NCBI RefSeq assembly: GCF_019097595.1
Contig: NC_080717.1
Coordinates: forward strand, 965,001-1,029,000
DNA: 64,000 nucleotides
Reading direction: 5' to 3'
DNA from: Hemibagrus wyckioides
Taxonomy: Eukaryota; Chordata; Actinopteri; Siluriformes; Bagridae
The first letter of the stretch is position 1. The number at the start of each line of letters is the position of its first letter. The translations under genes and the position numbers were made by a program. The notes beneath the pieces were generated by a model. That model worked only from the letters and a program-made list of their open reading frames with translations. It had not been told where the DNA came from and ran no database searches. This document shows, piece by piece, positions 21,497 through 36,800 of the stretch.

Positions 21497-24400
21497 CCAG
21501 CCAAACCTGCAGTGTGTAGATAATGTGGCGTTTGATATGGAGCGGATGACACGCACTCACTCCTCCAGCCAGCGGGTGGCGCTGATGGACGTGTCATCTG
21601 AGACCAGCGTCAGTGTGGAGCCGCTCACACGCTCCGGCTCGTCTCAGCTGCTGTCCGAGTCAGAGCTCACACACACACACACACACCGTAGCGGGGAGAT
21701 CAACATCGCCGTCACCAGTAAGATACACCTCATTCTTCATCATCATCATAATAATAACAAAAATAATAAAAGTGATGCTCAGTTCTCATTTCTGATCATC
21801 AGACAATTTATGTTTTCACTTTCAGTTGTTTACTTTTAAATAAACACACACACAACTGAGTAACTCAAATCATTTAATTAATTATAAATTAATTACACTT
21901 TAATCGTTTTAATTTAATGTTATCATTTCAGTGATTTATTTATCTTGATGAATTCCAATTTCTCTTCCTTCCTTTACTTTTTCCCTCGCTCTTACAAACA
22001 AACACCCCCCCCACACACACACACCCCCACACCCCCCCCCACATACACACACACCCCACATACACACACAGCATGCTGCAGCACTTGTCTGTGCTTTTCT
22101 CTCTCTCCCTCAGTAATGTCTGTCTGTTCTTCATCAACTTCAGCACATGTTGTACTCCGGTGGTGACGGTTTCTATGGTAACGTGAGCGATTTGCTGAAC
22201 CGACAGGTTTCTGTGTGAAAAGAGTGAAAACTTGTAGCTGGTGGGCGTGTCGGAGGCGGGGCTTGTTGGGCTGCATGTGGGAAGTTCATAAACACACCAC
22301 AAGGACCCTGGATTTCTTGTGGGTGTGTTTGTGGGTGGGGTTTGATGCAGTCTCTGATTGGTTGAGGTGCGGTTACTGGACCTGTCGAGATGTTTGTAAC
22401 GAGCTCACACACTGCTCTGTTAAACCTTTTCACCCCACCACGGAGACACGTTGCAGGCTAACTTCGTGCGCTAATGGTCCGTTCTGATTGGCTGTTGGAG
22501 GAGCTTTTTGATTGGTGGACTGTTTCCCACTCCAGCAGTGGGAAACAGCTGGAGGAAACCCTTTCTCTCCTTTCTGCACTTTGTCTGCTTTTCCTCCTCG
22601 CTTTCTCTCTGCTTCAATGATTGGGCCCTTTCTCCGCTCAAGACTCCACCCACTCCCAAAGTGACCCCGCCTCCTTTTACTCTGTTAACAGAAGAGTGGT
22701 TTATTGTGGGCAGCTTCGCCGTCCTCAGTGTTTTAACGCTGTGCTACATGATCATCAGAGCCACCGGCAACAACTACGACAACACCGCGTGAGTAGAGCT
22801 TTAAATTATCTTACAGTTTTTATCTTAAAGCAGGATTTTTATCTGCTTAAAATAAACAGAAGCATAAGGTGGACACATGAAGGTCCATTTCAGTCAGGAT
22901 CGTTATTTTTAAACATCAGCTGAGATGAAGAGAAAACAGACGTTTATACTTCAGTCCTTCAGCACAGCTCATTACCGAACAGCAAACTTAAAGCAGCGAT
23001 GTGTGATATTTAGTGTCCCTGTGACCATGCCCCTCCTGTGGTAATAAATGTGTTTAATGAGTTAGTTGCCTTTTAAGGAAACGGGAGGATCTGAGAGCAG
23101 CTCTGTTCCTGTGTGTGTGTGCGCCGGGGGGGGGGGATTTGATTCAGGGCCAGAAAAAAACTAATTAAAATATTTTAGATAAATCATAACAAAAGAATTT
23201 GTATTTTTTATTCCATAAATATTCCATAAACCTTTAGTGATTTGTAACAAATAAAATGATGTAATATTTAGGGTTTTTTATTTCTACAGAGTGAGAGATG
23301 AGATCAGTTTAAACGTTATTTGTCTATGATATTTGTCAATATCACACGCTGTTGTATTTTTTTTTCTTTTAAAATCTTCTGGCTTTTTGGAATTCCTTAA
23401 TTAATTAATTAATGTGAGAGATTAAAAGATTTCAAAACCTTGTCCATCATCTTCAGCTGAAATTCCCTCACACTTCTTTAAAATCTGTAAAAGAGAAATA
23501 AAAATAAAGATCACGTTGTTCCATCGGTCAGCAGTGTTCCTGTAGCGCTGAACACGTTGTGTACTTTATTATGAATTATTTCAATCTGCAGTCCTTCTCT
23601 GTGTTTCAGATCGGAGCTGGTGTGAAGACGGACATCGCATTTCCAGATTAAATCGTTAGTCCGTGACGGGATTTTCCTCACAGGAGCGTCCGGCACTTTG
23701 TTTCTGAAGCTGTTTGTTTTTTGCTTTTGAGAGTTCATCATCGATTTTCTGTCAGTTTAAAACTCCATGTTTTAGCCTTATTCTGTAAGGAGACTTCTTC
23801 ATGTACAGTGTTTTATTTTACGTCTTTGCGCAGTGTTATGAAGCGTTTCTATTTTTTTCCTTTTTATTTGCACCAAAGTGCAATTTTAAAACATTCCGAA
23901 TCTCTCTGAAACTAAATCACCTCCCCACAACCTGCATAAAAACATGTAGAAAGCAATAAAAATGAAATAAAATCAAAGTAAAAAGGTAATTAAAATAAGA
24001 ACCAGAGTCACGCTAATGAATTTTCCTCATTTTAATTCTGTTAAAAATTTAGTATTTAAATGAAAGAATTCTGAGTATTTAAACCAGAACAGGTTAAGAA
24101 AGGGATTTGATCTGGTTGCCAGGTCTGTATAGACCCCTCTTAACCTCTTCTTTGTCAGAAACTGATAAATGATAAATATACACAGTTTACAGTATTTTGT
24201 ATTATTTAAGCTACCTAAACTCATTTAGGCCAAATTCCACACAGTGTTATAGTCACAGTGATCAGTACACACACACACCCACACCCACACACACACACAT
24301 TAGAATTGTTTCTATTTAAGATAAACAGAATATTTCAGGACTCTTCAGCTCAGAAACCCCACACATTGGATTAAACTCCACGTCATTATTGGGTTTAAAG

Positions 24401-27400
24401 ATATTTCGGAAATAATCACCTCTTTATTATTTATTGTTTTTTTTTCCGGTCATGAATTAGTTTGGGGTTAATTGAGAAGCTCAGCTGAGGTTTATTTAAA
24501 CTTCTGCACTGTTTTACTTTTTAAAGCATTTCTTCTTTTGTATTTTGTATTTCTGTCTGTTCTTTTACATTTTAGTTAAGCATTAAACAACTTAAATCAG
24601 AGGAATAAACGATTAAGCCAGCAGCAGCAGGTAGCAGTAAAGAGCTTCACAGCTCCTGGACTTTAGGTTCCTGAAGATCTCAGAAGATCCTGTGAAGATC
24701 TTGCTGTTTTTCCTCTTTAACTTTAAGCTCTCAAATCCCCCTGGATTCTATACACTTTATTTTCGTTTTTTTTTACTTTAAAACGTATATTGGTTCATGT
24801 CAGGTAAACACACACACACAGACACACACACCCTTCATCTCTCTATAGTCGAGGTGTTTTCTCTTAAACTGATTTGCACTATTGGAATAAATCTTCTTTA
24901 AAACCTTGTGTCTGGTGTGAACTTTATTTTCTCTCTTTTTTATGGTTTTAGCTGTGTGAGTTTCTCTCCAGGATCAATACACACATCTGCAGACCCAGAG
25001 ATAGACAGATAGATAGAGAAATAGATGGACAGAGAGACATATAGAGAGCTAGACAAAAAGACAGACAGAGAGATAGACAGATAGACAGATAGATAGATAG
25101 ACACAGAGATAGAGAAATAGACAGACAGAGAGATAGAAAGATAGATGCAGTCTATCAGAGCTTCCTGCAGACTTACACACACTTTTATTATTATTGATAA
25201 AGCAGGGTGAATTATTTTGAGGTCACTTCCTGTTCAATCAGCTCTGAAAAGTCTATAACTTCTTCTCTGTAAACTCATGACGTTCATTCTGAATCATCGA
25301 AAACAATTCAGTCTGTTTTAATATTCAAAACTCCTGCTTAAGCCCCGCCCTCTCAGCTCACCGAGGTAGCACTTTGGCCACGCCCCTTAAAACCCTTCTT
25401 CTTGTATGTTTTGGTGCTGAATCTGTAGACTGGAACTCAACACATCACATCAAACTTCACATCATCATCACATCACCACATCAACACATCACATCACCAC
25501 AACACATCACAACATTATCACATCACATCAGATCATCACAACATCACATCACCACATTATCACATCACCACATCATCACCACATCACATCAGATCATCAC
25601 AACATCACATCACCACATTATCACATCACCACATCACATCAGATCATCACATCACAACATCACATCACCACATTATCAGATCACCACATCACATCAGATC
25701 ACCACATCACATCATCACCACATCACATCACCACATCACATCATCACAACGTCACATCACCACATCACATCATCACCACATCACATCATCACATCATCAC
25801 AACACCACATCACATCATCACATCACCACATCACATCATCATCACATCACATCATCACATCACCACATCACATCATCACCACATCATCACATCACCACAT
25901 CACATCATCACCACATCACATCACATCATCACATCACCACATCATCACATCAGATCACCACATCACATCATCACAACGTCACATCACCACATCACATCAC
26001 CACATCACATCGTCACATCATCATCACATCATCACCACATCACAACACCACATCATCACATCACCACATCACATCACATCATCACCACATCACATCACCA
26101 CATCATCACAACGTCACATCATCACATCACATCATCACCACATCACAACACCACATCACAACACCACATCACATCACCACATCACATCATCACCACATCA
26201 CATCATCACAACGTCACATCATCACATCACATCATCACCACATCACATCATCACCACATCACAACGTCACATCATCACATCACATCATCACCACATCACA
26301 TCATCACCACATCACAACACCACATCACATCACCACATCACATCATCACCACATCACATCATCACAACGTCACATCATCACATCACATCATCACCACATC
26401 ACATCATCACCACATCACATCACAACACCACATCACCACATCACATCACCACCACATCACATCATCACATCACCACATCACATCACATCACCACATCACA
26501 TCACATCGTCACATCATCATCACATCACATCATCACCACATCACAACACCACATCATCACATCACCACATCACATCACCACATCACATCACATCATCACC
26601 ACATCACATCACCACATCATCACAACGTCACATCATCACATCACATCATCACCACATCACATCATCACCACATCACAACACCACATCACATCACCACATC
26701 ACATCATCACCACATCACATCATCACAACGTCACATCATCACATCACATCATCACCACATCACATCATCACCACATCACATCACCACATCACATCATCAC
26801 AACGTCACATCACCACATCACATCATCACCACATCACATCACAACACCACATCACATCACCACATCACATCACCACCACATCACATCACCACATCACATC
26901 ACCACATCACATCACCACATCACATCACCACCACATCACCACATCACATCACCACCACATCACATCACCACATCACATCACCACATCACATCATCACCAC
27001 ATCACATCACCACATCACATCACCACCACATCACATCATCACATCACCACATCACCACATCATCACATCACCACATCACATCATCACCACATCACATCAT
27101 CACATCACATCACCACATCACATCACCACATCACATCACCACCACATCACATCATCACATCACATCATCACATCACCACATCACATCACCACATCACATC
27201 ACCACCACATCACATCATCACATCACCACATCACAACACCACATCATCACATCACAACATCACATCATCACCACATCACATCACAACATCACATCACATC
27301 ACATCATCACATCACCACATCACAACATCACATCACAACATCACCACATCACATCACAACATCACATCACATCACAACATCACATCACATCATCACCACA

Positions 27401-30400
27401 TCATCACCACATCAAATCACATCATCACATCACCACATCACAACATCACATCACATCATCACCACATCACATCATCACATCACCACATCACATCACAACA
27501 TCACATCACATCATCACCACATCACATCACCACATCACAACATCACCACATCACATCATCACATCACCACATCACATCACATCATCACAACATCACATCA
27601 CCACATCACATCACATCACCACATCACATCACCACATCACATCACAACATCACATCACCACATCACAACATCACATCACCACATCACATCACCACATCAC
27701 ATCACATCATCACCACATCATCACCACATCACATCACCACATCACAACATCACATCACCACATCACATCATCACATCACCACATCACATCATCACCACAT
27801 CACATCACATCATCACAACACCACATCACATCACATCAACACCACATCATACCATCATATCACATCACCACATCACATCACATCATCACCACATCATCAC
27901 ATCAACATCACATCATCACCACATCACATCATCACATCACCACATCACATCACATCATCATCACATCATCACCTCATCACATCACCACATCACATCATAT
28001 CACATCACCACATCATCACATCACCACATCACAACACCACATCACATCATCACATCACCACATCATACCATCATATCACATCACCACATCATCACCACAT
28101 CACATCATCACCACATCACATCACATCATCACATCATATCACATCACATCATCATATCACATCACATCATCACCACATCACATCACCACATCACCACATC
28201 ACATCATCATCACATCATCACCTCATCACATCACCACATCATCACATCACCACATCACAGCATCACATCATCACATCACCACATCATCACATCACCACAT
28301 CACATCATCACCTCACCACATCATCACATCATCACCTCATCACATCACCACATCACATCATCATCACATCATCACCTCACCACATCATCACCACATCACA
28401 TCATCACATCACCACATCATCACATCACCACATCACATCATCACATCATCACATCACCACATCATCACATCACCACATCACATCATCATATCACATCACA
28501 TCATCACCACATCACATCATCACATCACCACATCACATCATCATCACATCATCACCTCACCACATCATCACCACATCACATCATCACATCACCACATCAT
28601 CACATCACATCATCACATCACCACATCATCACATCACCACATCACATCATCACCTCACCACATCATCACATCATCACCTCATCACATCACCACATCATCA
28701 CATCACCACATCACATCATCACATCACCACATCATCACCACATCACATCACCTCACCACATCATCACATCACATCATCACATCACCACATCATCACATCA
28801 CCACATCACATCATCACCTCACCACATCATCACATCATCACCTCATCACATCACCACATCATCACATCACCACATCACATCATCACATCATCACATCACC
28901 ACATCATCACATCACCACATCACATCATCACCTCACCACATCATCACATCATCACCTCATCACATCACCACATCACATCATCATCACATCATCACCTCAC
29001 CACATCATCACCACATCACATCATCACATCACCACATCATCACATCACCACATCACATCATCACATCATCACATCACCACATCATCACATCACCACATCA
29101 CATCATCACCTCACCACATCATCACATCATCACCTCACCACATCATCACATCATCACCTCACCACATCATCACCACATCACATCATCACATCACCACATC
29201 ATCACATCACCACATCACATCACCACATCATCACATCACCACATCATCACCACATCACATCATCACATCACCACATCATCACATCACCACATCACCACAT
29301 CACATCATCACATCACATCATCACATCACCACATCACATCACCACATCATCACCACATCACATCATCACATCACCACATCACATCACCACATCATCACCA
29401 CATCACATCATCACATCACCACATCACATCACCACATCATCACCACATCACATCATCACATCACCACATCACATCACCACATCATCACCACATCACATCA
29501 CATCATCACCACATCACATCACCACATCACCACATCACCTCATCACCACATCACATCATCATCACATCACCACATCATCACCACATCATCATCACATCAC
29601 CACATCACATCATCACCTCATCACCACATCACATCATCACCACATCACATCATCATCACATCACCACATCACATCACATCACATCACCACATCACATCAT
29701 CACCTCATCACATCACCACATCATCACCACATCACATCATCACCACATCACATCATCACCACATCAAATCACCACATCATCACCACATCAAATCACATCA
29801 CCACATCAAATCACATCATCACCACATCACATCATCACCACATCACATCACCACATCATCACATCACATCATATCACATCACCACATCATCACCACATCA
29901 CATCATCACCACATCACATCACATCATCAAATCACCACATCACATCAAATCACCACATCAAATCACCACATCACATCATCATCACATCACATCATCACCA
30001 CATCACAGACGTTAAACCTTCCCTCACAGCGACACACTCTGGAGTTTATTAAGTTAACATTTCATCATTAAATTTATTTATAATCATTCTCCTCAGTGAT
30101 GGAGCTGTGTACACACAGAGTTTCAGAGTTTATTACAGGACTTTATTTATACTTCATATATAAATGATATTTTTTATTATCAGTGACTTTATAATCTTAT
30201 TAATCTAAGTTAGTAATATTATTAGTATTAGTATGGTTGTTGTTGTTGTGTTAATTATTTGATTACATCATAATTAATGATTTATGCTTCTTTAATGTTG
30301 CTGGTAATTTTATTTACTTAACTTTAATTAATTATATCATTTTCCTGTTGGTCTGTTATACTGTTCCCCTTAATAATTTTATATAACTATTTTATTTAAC

Positions 30401-30669
30401 ATTTTATTAAATATTTTTTATTTTATTTTTTTATTTTCAGGCTTATTGCATTTCTGCAGAGTTTGTTTGTTTGTTTGTGAGACAGATAACAGTTGATTTT
30501 CATGATTAGATTTTTTTGACCTAGGTCACCGACTCTTTTCCTCCTCTCTCCTCTCACAGGTGGCCATTTTTTCGGCCGGACCTCGGGGTCTCCTCGCAGT
30601 GTGGTGTGTGAGATGGAGCTGCCCGACATTCAGACGTCTTTGGACATGTTCGATGAGAACAAATCCTGA
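9164..30669 (+). CDS. rnf130: RNF130 (goliath) RING-H2 E3 ubiquitin ligase, 3' exons
   Basis: This is the 3' part of a PA-TM-RING E3 ubiquitin ligase; the signal peptide, protease-associated domain and transmembrane segment are on exons outside the window. The visible exons spell the RING-H2 finger: CAVC, ILPCK, HVFH, MC, then CTCPMC, all eight zinc ligands present. They continue with [13 protein letters not shown] and [17 protein letters not shown], followed by a hydrophobic segment ([15 protein letters not shown]). The match to vertebrate RNF130 is closer than to RNF150 by these blocks. Exons are 9164-9246, 20052-20148, 21501-21717, 22692-22788 and a tentative last exon near 30560-30669. 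The phases of the first four join without gaps. The family attaches ubiquitin to membrane or endosomal substrates. The introns carry several large minisatellites. The family call is firm; the C-terminal exon is uncertain. Confidence 0.9.
9247..9824 (+). other. RNF130 intron, proximal part
   Basis: (GT)n from about 9253, (CA)n near 9404-9424, otherwise unique intronic sequence up to the 17-bp array. Confidence 0.6.
9825..15551 (+). repeat. 17-bp minisatellite, roughly 335 units, each with a 5' splice-donor-like core
   Basis: The unit is GTGAGTGTGTGGGTCWG, where W is A or T. Variants at three sites (GTGAGT/GTGAGA/GTTAGT, TGTGG/TTTAGG, TCTG/TCAG) combine in higher-order blocks. Junctions of the TCAG type read CAG|GTGAGTGTG, a near-consensus 5' splice site on the RNF130 sense strand. 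The array lies about 580 bp inside the RNF130 intron that splits the RING domain. Reverse-strand open frames here are repeat artefacts. Confidence 0.97.
15655..16026 (+). repeat. 28-bp purine-rich minisatellite, about 13 units
   Basis: Near-identical units of GAAGGTAGAGCAGGAGAAGG followed by TTCAGAGT. Very low divergence between copies indicates recent expansion or ongoing homogenisation. Confidence 0.95.
16108..17187 (+). repeat. 24-bp minisatellite, about 45 units
   Basis: The unit is CCTGACTCTAATACTCTACA plus four variable bases (CATT, CACA, CACT or CATG). Because 24 is divisible by three and the unit has no stop in several frames, both strands show long octapeptide-repeat frames of about 200 to 370 codons (for example SNTLHIPD). 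These are not convincing proteins. The array is intronic to RNF130. Confidence 0.97.
17188..18224 (+). other. RNF130 intron, unique sequence with GT/CA microsatellites
   Basis: GT tracts lie at about 17677-17708 and 17984-18030, a CA tract at 17815-17834. No exon or element is recognised. Confidence 0.6.
18225..18485 (+). repeat. Degenerate GGAGGAGCTTATAGATCTCA repeat, distal block
   Basis: About nine diverged copies of the unit that also fills 19.2-20.0 kb. Lengths vary (about 25-35 bp) and many substitutions show it is older than the neighbouring arrays. Confidence 0.85.
18486..19199 (+). other. RNF130 intron, unique sequence
   Basis: Non-repetitive intronic DNA between the two blocks of the AGGAGGAGCTT repeat; no gene signal seen. 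Confidence 0.5.
19204..20010 (+). repeat. Degenerate about 30-bp purine/AGATCT repeat next to the second RING exon
   Basis: About 25 copies of GGAGGAGGAGCTTGTAGATC then TGTAGATCTCA. BglII-type AGATCT and GGAGGAGGAG blocks recur. The last copies end about 40 bp before the exon at 20052 and are the least diverged. Confidence 0.9.
20052..20148 (+). CDS. rnf130: RNF130 exon: second half of the RING-H2 finger
   Basis: The acceptor TTCTTCAG completes the split Lys codon. The exon then reads [20 protein letters not shown], followed by [12 protein letters not shown], giving the two His/Cys and the final CPMC zinc ligands and the conserved DPWL motif. The donor ATG|GTAAGTACAC leads straight into (AC)n. 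Confidence 0.97.
20155..20182 (+). repeat. (AC)n at the 5' end of an RNF130 intron
   Basis: The donor GTAAGT is followed immediately by about 28 bp of AC. The other end of this intron has a (GT)-rich tract, so the two could base-pair in the pre-mRNA. Confidence 0.9.
20183..21184 (+). other. RNF130 intron, AT-rich unique sequence with a (TATC)n tail
   Basis: ATGAATAAAGTATCTATCTA near 20640 resembles the 3' tail of a short L2-type retroelement or SINE. Nothing else is recognised. Confidence 0.5.
21187..21494 (+). repeat. About 310-bp GT/GTGCGC alternating tract directly before an exon
   Basis: Alternating purine-pyrimidine sequence with GTGCGCGCGCGTG blocks reaches to within seven bases of the splice acceptor TTTCCAG at 21500. 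It replaces the usual pyrimidine tract and gives overlapping open frames on both strands (Cys-Val, His-Thr), which are artefacts. Confidence 0.95.
21501..21717 (+). CDS. rnf130: RNF130 exon after the RING, with a coding CA repeat
   Basis: 72 codons plus one base run from [20 protein letters not shown] to GEINIAVT. The segment [16 protein letters not shown] contains an in-frame (CA)n run where, from memory, mammalian RNF130 has a shorter GELTPRTGEINI. The donor CCA|GTAAGA leaves phase 1 and the next exon restores a Lys codon. Confidence 0.95.
21718..22691 (+). other. RNF130 intron with C-rich/CA tract and a perfect hairpin
   Basis: Contains CCCCCC/CACACA simple sequence at 22004-22072 and an 11-bp-arm inverted repeat at 22524-22550. 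Otherwise unique. Confidence 0.6.
22524..22550. other. Perfect inverted repeat (11-bp arms, 5-base loop)
   Basis: TGTTTCCCACT, loop CCAGC, then AGTGGGAAACA. It can form a stable hairpin in RNA about 140 bases upstream of the next RNF130 exon. Confidence 0.85.
22692..22788 (+). CDS. rnf130: RNF130 exon: C-terminal hydrophobic segment
   Basis: The acceptor GTTAACAG precedes the rest of the Lys codon, then [20 protein letters not shown] and [11 protein letters not shown]. At the end, GC|GTGAGT is a donor, but reading straight on gives Ala then TGA, so an alternative short C terminus by intron read-through is possible. Confidence 0.9.
22789..24994 (+). other. RNF130 intron, AT-rich unique sequence
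   Basis: Poly-G at 23127-23135, (TTAA)n near 23398, short CA tracts near 24270 and 24810. No exon found. Confidence 0.5.
24995..25148 (+). repeat. GATA/GACA tetranucleotide repeat
   Basis: Mixed AGATAGAC and AGAGAGAT units of about 150 bp. Confidence 0.9.
25437..30006 (+). repeat. 4.6-kb C/A/T satellite made of CACAT and CAC/CAT steps
   Basis: The array is a string of CACATCA, CACCA, CATCATCA and CACAACA words with almost no G on this strand. The rare G occurs in recurring CACAACGTCAC and CAGATC variants that mark higher-order copies. The words contain no stop in any forward frame, so a single open frame of about 1500 codons (His/Thr/Ser/Ile) exists; it has no start context and no domain and is an artefact. 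It lies in the last RNF130 intron. Confidence 0.97.
30560..30669 (+). CDS. rnf130: RNF130 tentative last exon
   Basis: A strong acceptor (CTCCTCTCACAG at 30559) precedes an open frame that includes [22 protein letters not shown] at 30613-30669. Joining the previous exon (two leftover bases, GC) at 30560 puts a different frame in use with a stop at 30609-30611. Joining at a second acceptor, CTCGCAG ending at 30599, restores the MELPDIQ frame as [12 protein letters not shown]. Which is used is unresolved. The tail looks like genuine coding sequence, but I cannot align it to a remembered RNF130 C terminus. Confidence 0.45.
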
Positions 30670-33560
<2,891 letters not shown>

Positions 33561-33761
33561 ATGCAGCACACGCAATTCTACACGTTTACCGCCTTCCTCT
33601 CGTACAGTTTCCTGATGTTTAAAGTGACACACGGAGCTTTAAGGGATTTCCCTGAGGAGCTTCTCCACACCACAGGAGAGATGTCCGGTGTGTTAAAGCC
33701 GCGGTTTAATCAGAGCTCTCACACTGAGGCAGATTATTTACAGACCTGGATTAATCTACAA
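33561..33761 (+). CDS. ctso: CTSO exon 1: signal peptide and start of propeptide
   Basis: ATG opens [20 protein letters not shown], a signal-like hydrophobic stretch, and runs 67 codons to the donor CAA|GTATGT. This is the first Met in frame after non-coding sequence, so it is the likely start. Confidence 0.9.
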
Positions 33762-33830
33762 GTATGTGTGAACACAAACACTCTGACTCCTTTATTCACA
33801 CCGAATTCACTCCGAGATAAGTATATGTGA

Positions 33831-33861
<31 letters not shown>

Positions 33862-36800
33862 CCTTTATTTACACCGAATAGATCTTCACTCAGAGATAAG
33901 AGCCTTCAGGTTGTCTGTCACGAGCTCTTGTTCTTCACTTCATGGTGTTTATGAATGATTCATATTTTATTACTGCAGATTATTTTATGTGTTAATCCAT
34001 ATCTTTTAATAAGCTTTTATTATCTATTTGGTTTATACACCAATCACGCATAACATTATGACCACCTGCCTAATATTGTGTTGGTCCCTTTTGCTGCCAG
34101 AACAGCCCTGACCCGTCCTGCACTGTGTATTCTGACCCCTTTCTATCAGAACCAGCATTAACTTCTTCAGCAGTTTGATCAACAGTAGCTCGTCTGTTGG
34201 ATCGGATCACACGGGCCAGCCTTCACTCCCCACGTGCATCAATGAGCCTTGACCGCCCATGACCCTGTCACCGGTTCACCACTGTTCCTTCCTTGGACCA
34301 CTTTTGATAGATACTGACCACTGCAGACCGGGAACACCCCACAAGAGCTGCAGTTTTGGAGATGTTCTGATCCAGTGGTCTAGCCATCACAATTTGGTCC
34401 TTTTGGTCAAACTCGCTCAAATCCTTACACTTGTCCATTTTTCCTGCTTCTAACATCAACTTTGAGGACAAAATGTTCACTTGCTGCCTAATATATCCCA
34501 CCCACTAACAGGGGCCATGATGAGGAGATACTCAGTCTTATTCACTTCACCTGGAGCTGGTCATAATGTTATGCCTGATCAGTGTATAGTGTGTTCCAGA
34601 AATACTACTGCTACTAATAATCATAATAATAATGAAAAAAGTAGGAAGGTTTTTCTGTGTTGTATTTAAATCTCTCTTATTCTGAGAGATTGATATATTT
34701 CCTGATTTTTCCGTAAATCAGGACTCGATAAAGCGCCAGATTTTTCTCAATTCACACCGGAAGGATTTGAGGCACTCGGCTGTGTACGGAGTCAATCAGT
34801 TCTCCATCCTCTCCTCTCAGCAGTTTAAAGGTGATGTAAAAAATCTACTTTTTCAGCACTTAATCACTTCCAGACTGGTTTAGATGTGAGAGAGGAGTTT
34901 AAATCTGTGAATTTCATCATAATTAATTAGTTAAATTAAGTTGTCTTTATTTATCACATATACATTACTGCACAGGGAAATTCTTTCTTCACATATCCCA
35001 TCCTTGGAGGTTGGGGTCAGAGTGCAGGGTCAGCCATGATGCAGTGCCTCTGGAGCAGGGTGGGTTAAGGGCCTTGCTTAAGGGCCCAACAGTGGCAGCT
35101 TGGCAGTGCTGATGGTTCTGATGAATGACTCAGAGCCATAACCACTTGAGCCACCACTGGTAATAACTTTTCACTGATGTTTGTTTGTTTGTTTTTCCAG
35201 ATCTGTATCTCCGAGCTCGTCGAGAAAAAGTGCCCAGGTATAAACCTTCACAACACGGACACTTCGGGACATCACCTTATCCTCGGAAGTTCGACTGGAG
35301 GGATCGTAGAGCAGTCGGTCCTGTCCACGATCAGAGATCGGTAAGCGTGTCCAAACAGGAAGTGATGTCTAGTATTGTCAGTGTGCAGGGTGAATGACTT
35401 GGAGTGTTTATTGTGTGTGTGTGTGTGTTGAGGGCAGTGTGGAGGATGCTGGGCGTTCAGCGTGGTCTCTGCAGTCGAGTCGGTGCGAGTGAAAGATGGA
35501 GGGACGTTTCAGGAGCTCAGCGTCCAGCAGGTTGTAGACTGTGCATATAAAAGTCAGGGATGTGACGGAGGGTCACCTGTCAGTACGCTGGCCTGGCTGA
35601 AACAGGTACTGTCACCAGATGGTGCAAAAGTATTGCCGCCACCCCCCCCCCCCTTTTAATAACAGAGATTTTTACTGAATTTAGTCATATCTGGTCATAA
35701 ACACAAAAATCGAAACTTTATATTTGGTCAGAGACATCAGATAACTTCCTCTCAATGCAATTAATAATGACTGTGTCCAGTTTGTTTTATTTAAATATTA
35801 TTGGAGGATGGCAGTAATTTTGGCAGAGGAAATGAGAGGAATATGATTATTTAGTTTCATTATCCGTCTCAGTGAAAGTGTGTTTAAAGGGGGATTATAA
35901 TCATTTTATATTGTATGGAGAAATAATCACAACGTTTATAAAAAATCTTTTTCTGCAACACTTAGGTCACTTTTAAAAAATAAAACCTAGGCAGTAAAAA
36001 GAGTGTATTAATAACGAATCAATAAAATTAATTAATAAATTAATTGTGTTAAAAATGTATTTATTCAAACTGAGGTTTTATCTGCTGCTTCAGTTACCAG
36101 ATATATTTTTTCATGATTTATTTTTTTGTTGTTTTTTCTTTCAATGTTCTCGTGGTCAGAGTGGGGAGAAGCTGGTGAACGAGACGGAGTATCCGTACGA
36201 AGAGAAGACCGGAGTGTGTCGTGTTTTCCCTCGGGGTCACGGTGGCGTGGCGGTGAAGGACTATGCCGCCTTCGACTTCAGGTACAGAGTGAAGAGAAGA
36301 AAGAAGACAGTTTTTACAGGGTTCTTTGCAGGAAGAAGATTTTACAGGGTTCTAAAACTCTGTCCTGAAATCGTGCTTCATTTTTACACAATATTTATAT
36401 TTTCAGTTGTTTTATAACCTGTTCATTGCTGCAGTGTCCAGTAGGGGGCGATAGTGTGATGTCAGCAGTGCAGGTGAAATATCGCCAAGAGTTAATACTG
36501 TAACTGTCACATTAATCATCACAGAGGAATCCAGATCAGGCATGAAACAACTAAAGTAACATTAGGTCCAAATTAACCATAAATAATCAATAATACTTCT
36601 TAAAAATATTAATTAGATTTGGTGTAAAAATATTTTCTCCATGTTGTTTTATATTTATTGCACTCAGATTCAGAGACACTCATGCGTCTTGGATATAGAG
36701 CAGCACATGAACCAGGTCACATGACCAGGAAGTCGTCTGTGATTGGGTGTATCCCAAATCAGTTTATTGTATAGTAGCACAGGTTTATATGAACAAACTT

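Noticed and set aside
21119..21839. Overlapping Cys-Val and His-Thr frames on both strands
   Set aside because: GT/GC alternating tract; only 21501-21717 is a real exon there.
22173..22433. Minus-strand 86-codon frame
   Set aside because: Intronic to RNF130 with no conserved motif or splice context.
25374..30071. Open frame of about 1565 codons rich in His/Thr/Ser/Ile
   Set aside because: CACAT/CAC/CAT words cannot form stops on this strand; there is no ATG, no domain, and the tract lies in an intron.
34268..34501. Possible small DNA-binding gene
   Set aside because: It is the transposase N terminus inside a Tc1-type element with inverted ends and TA duplications.
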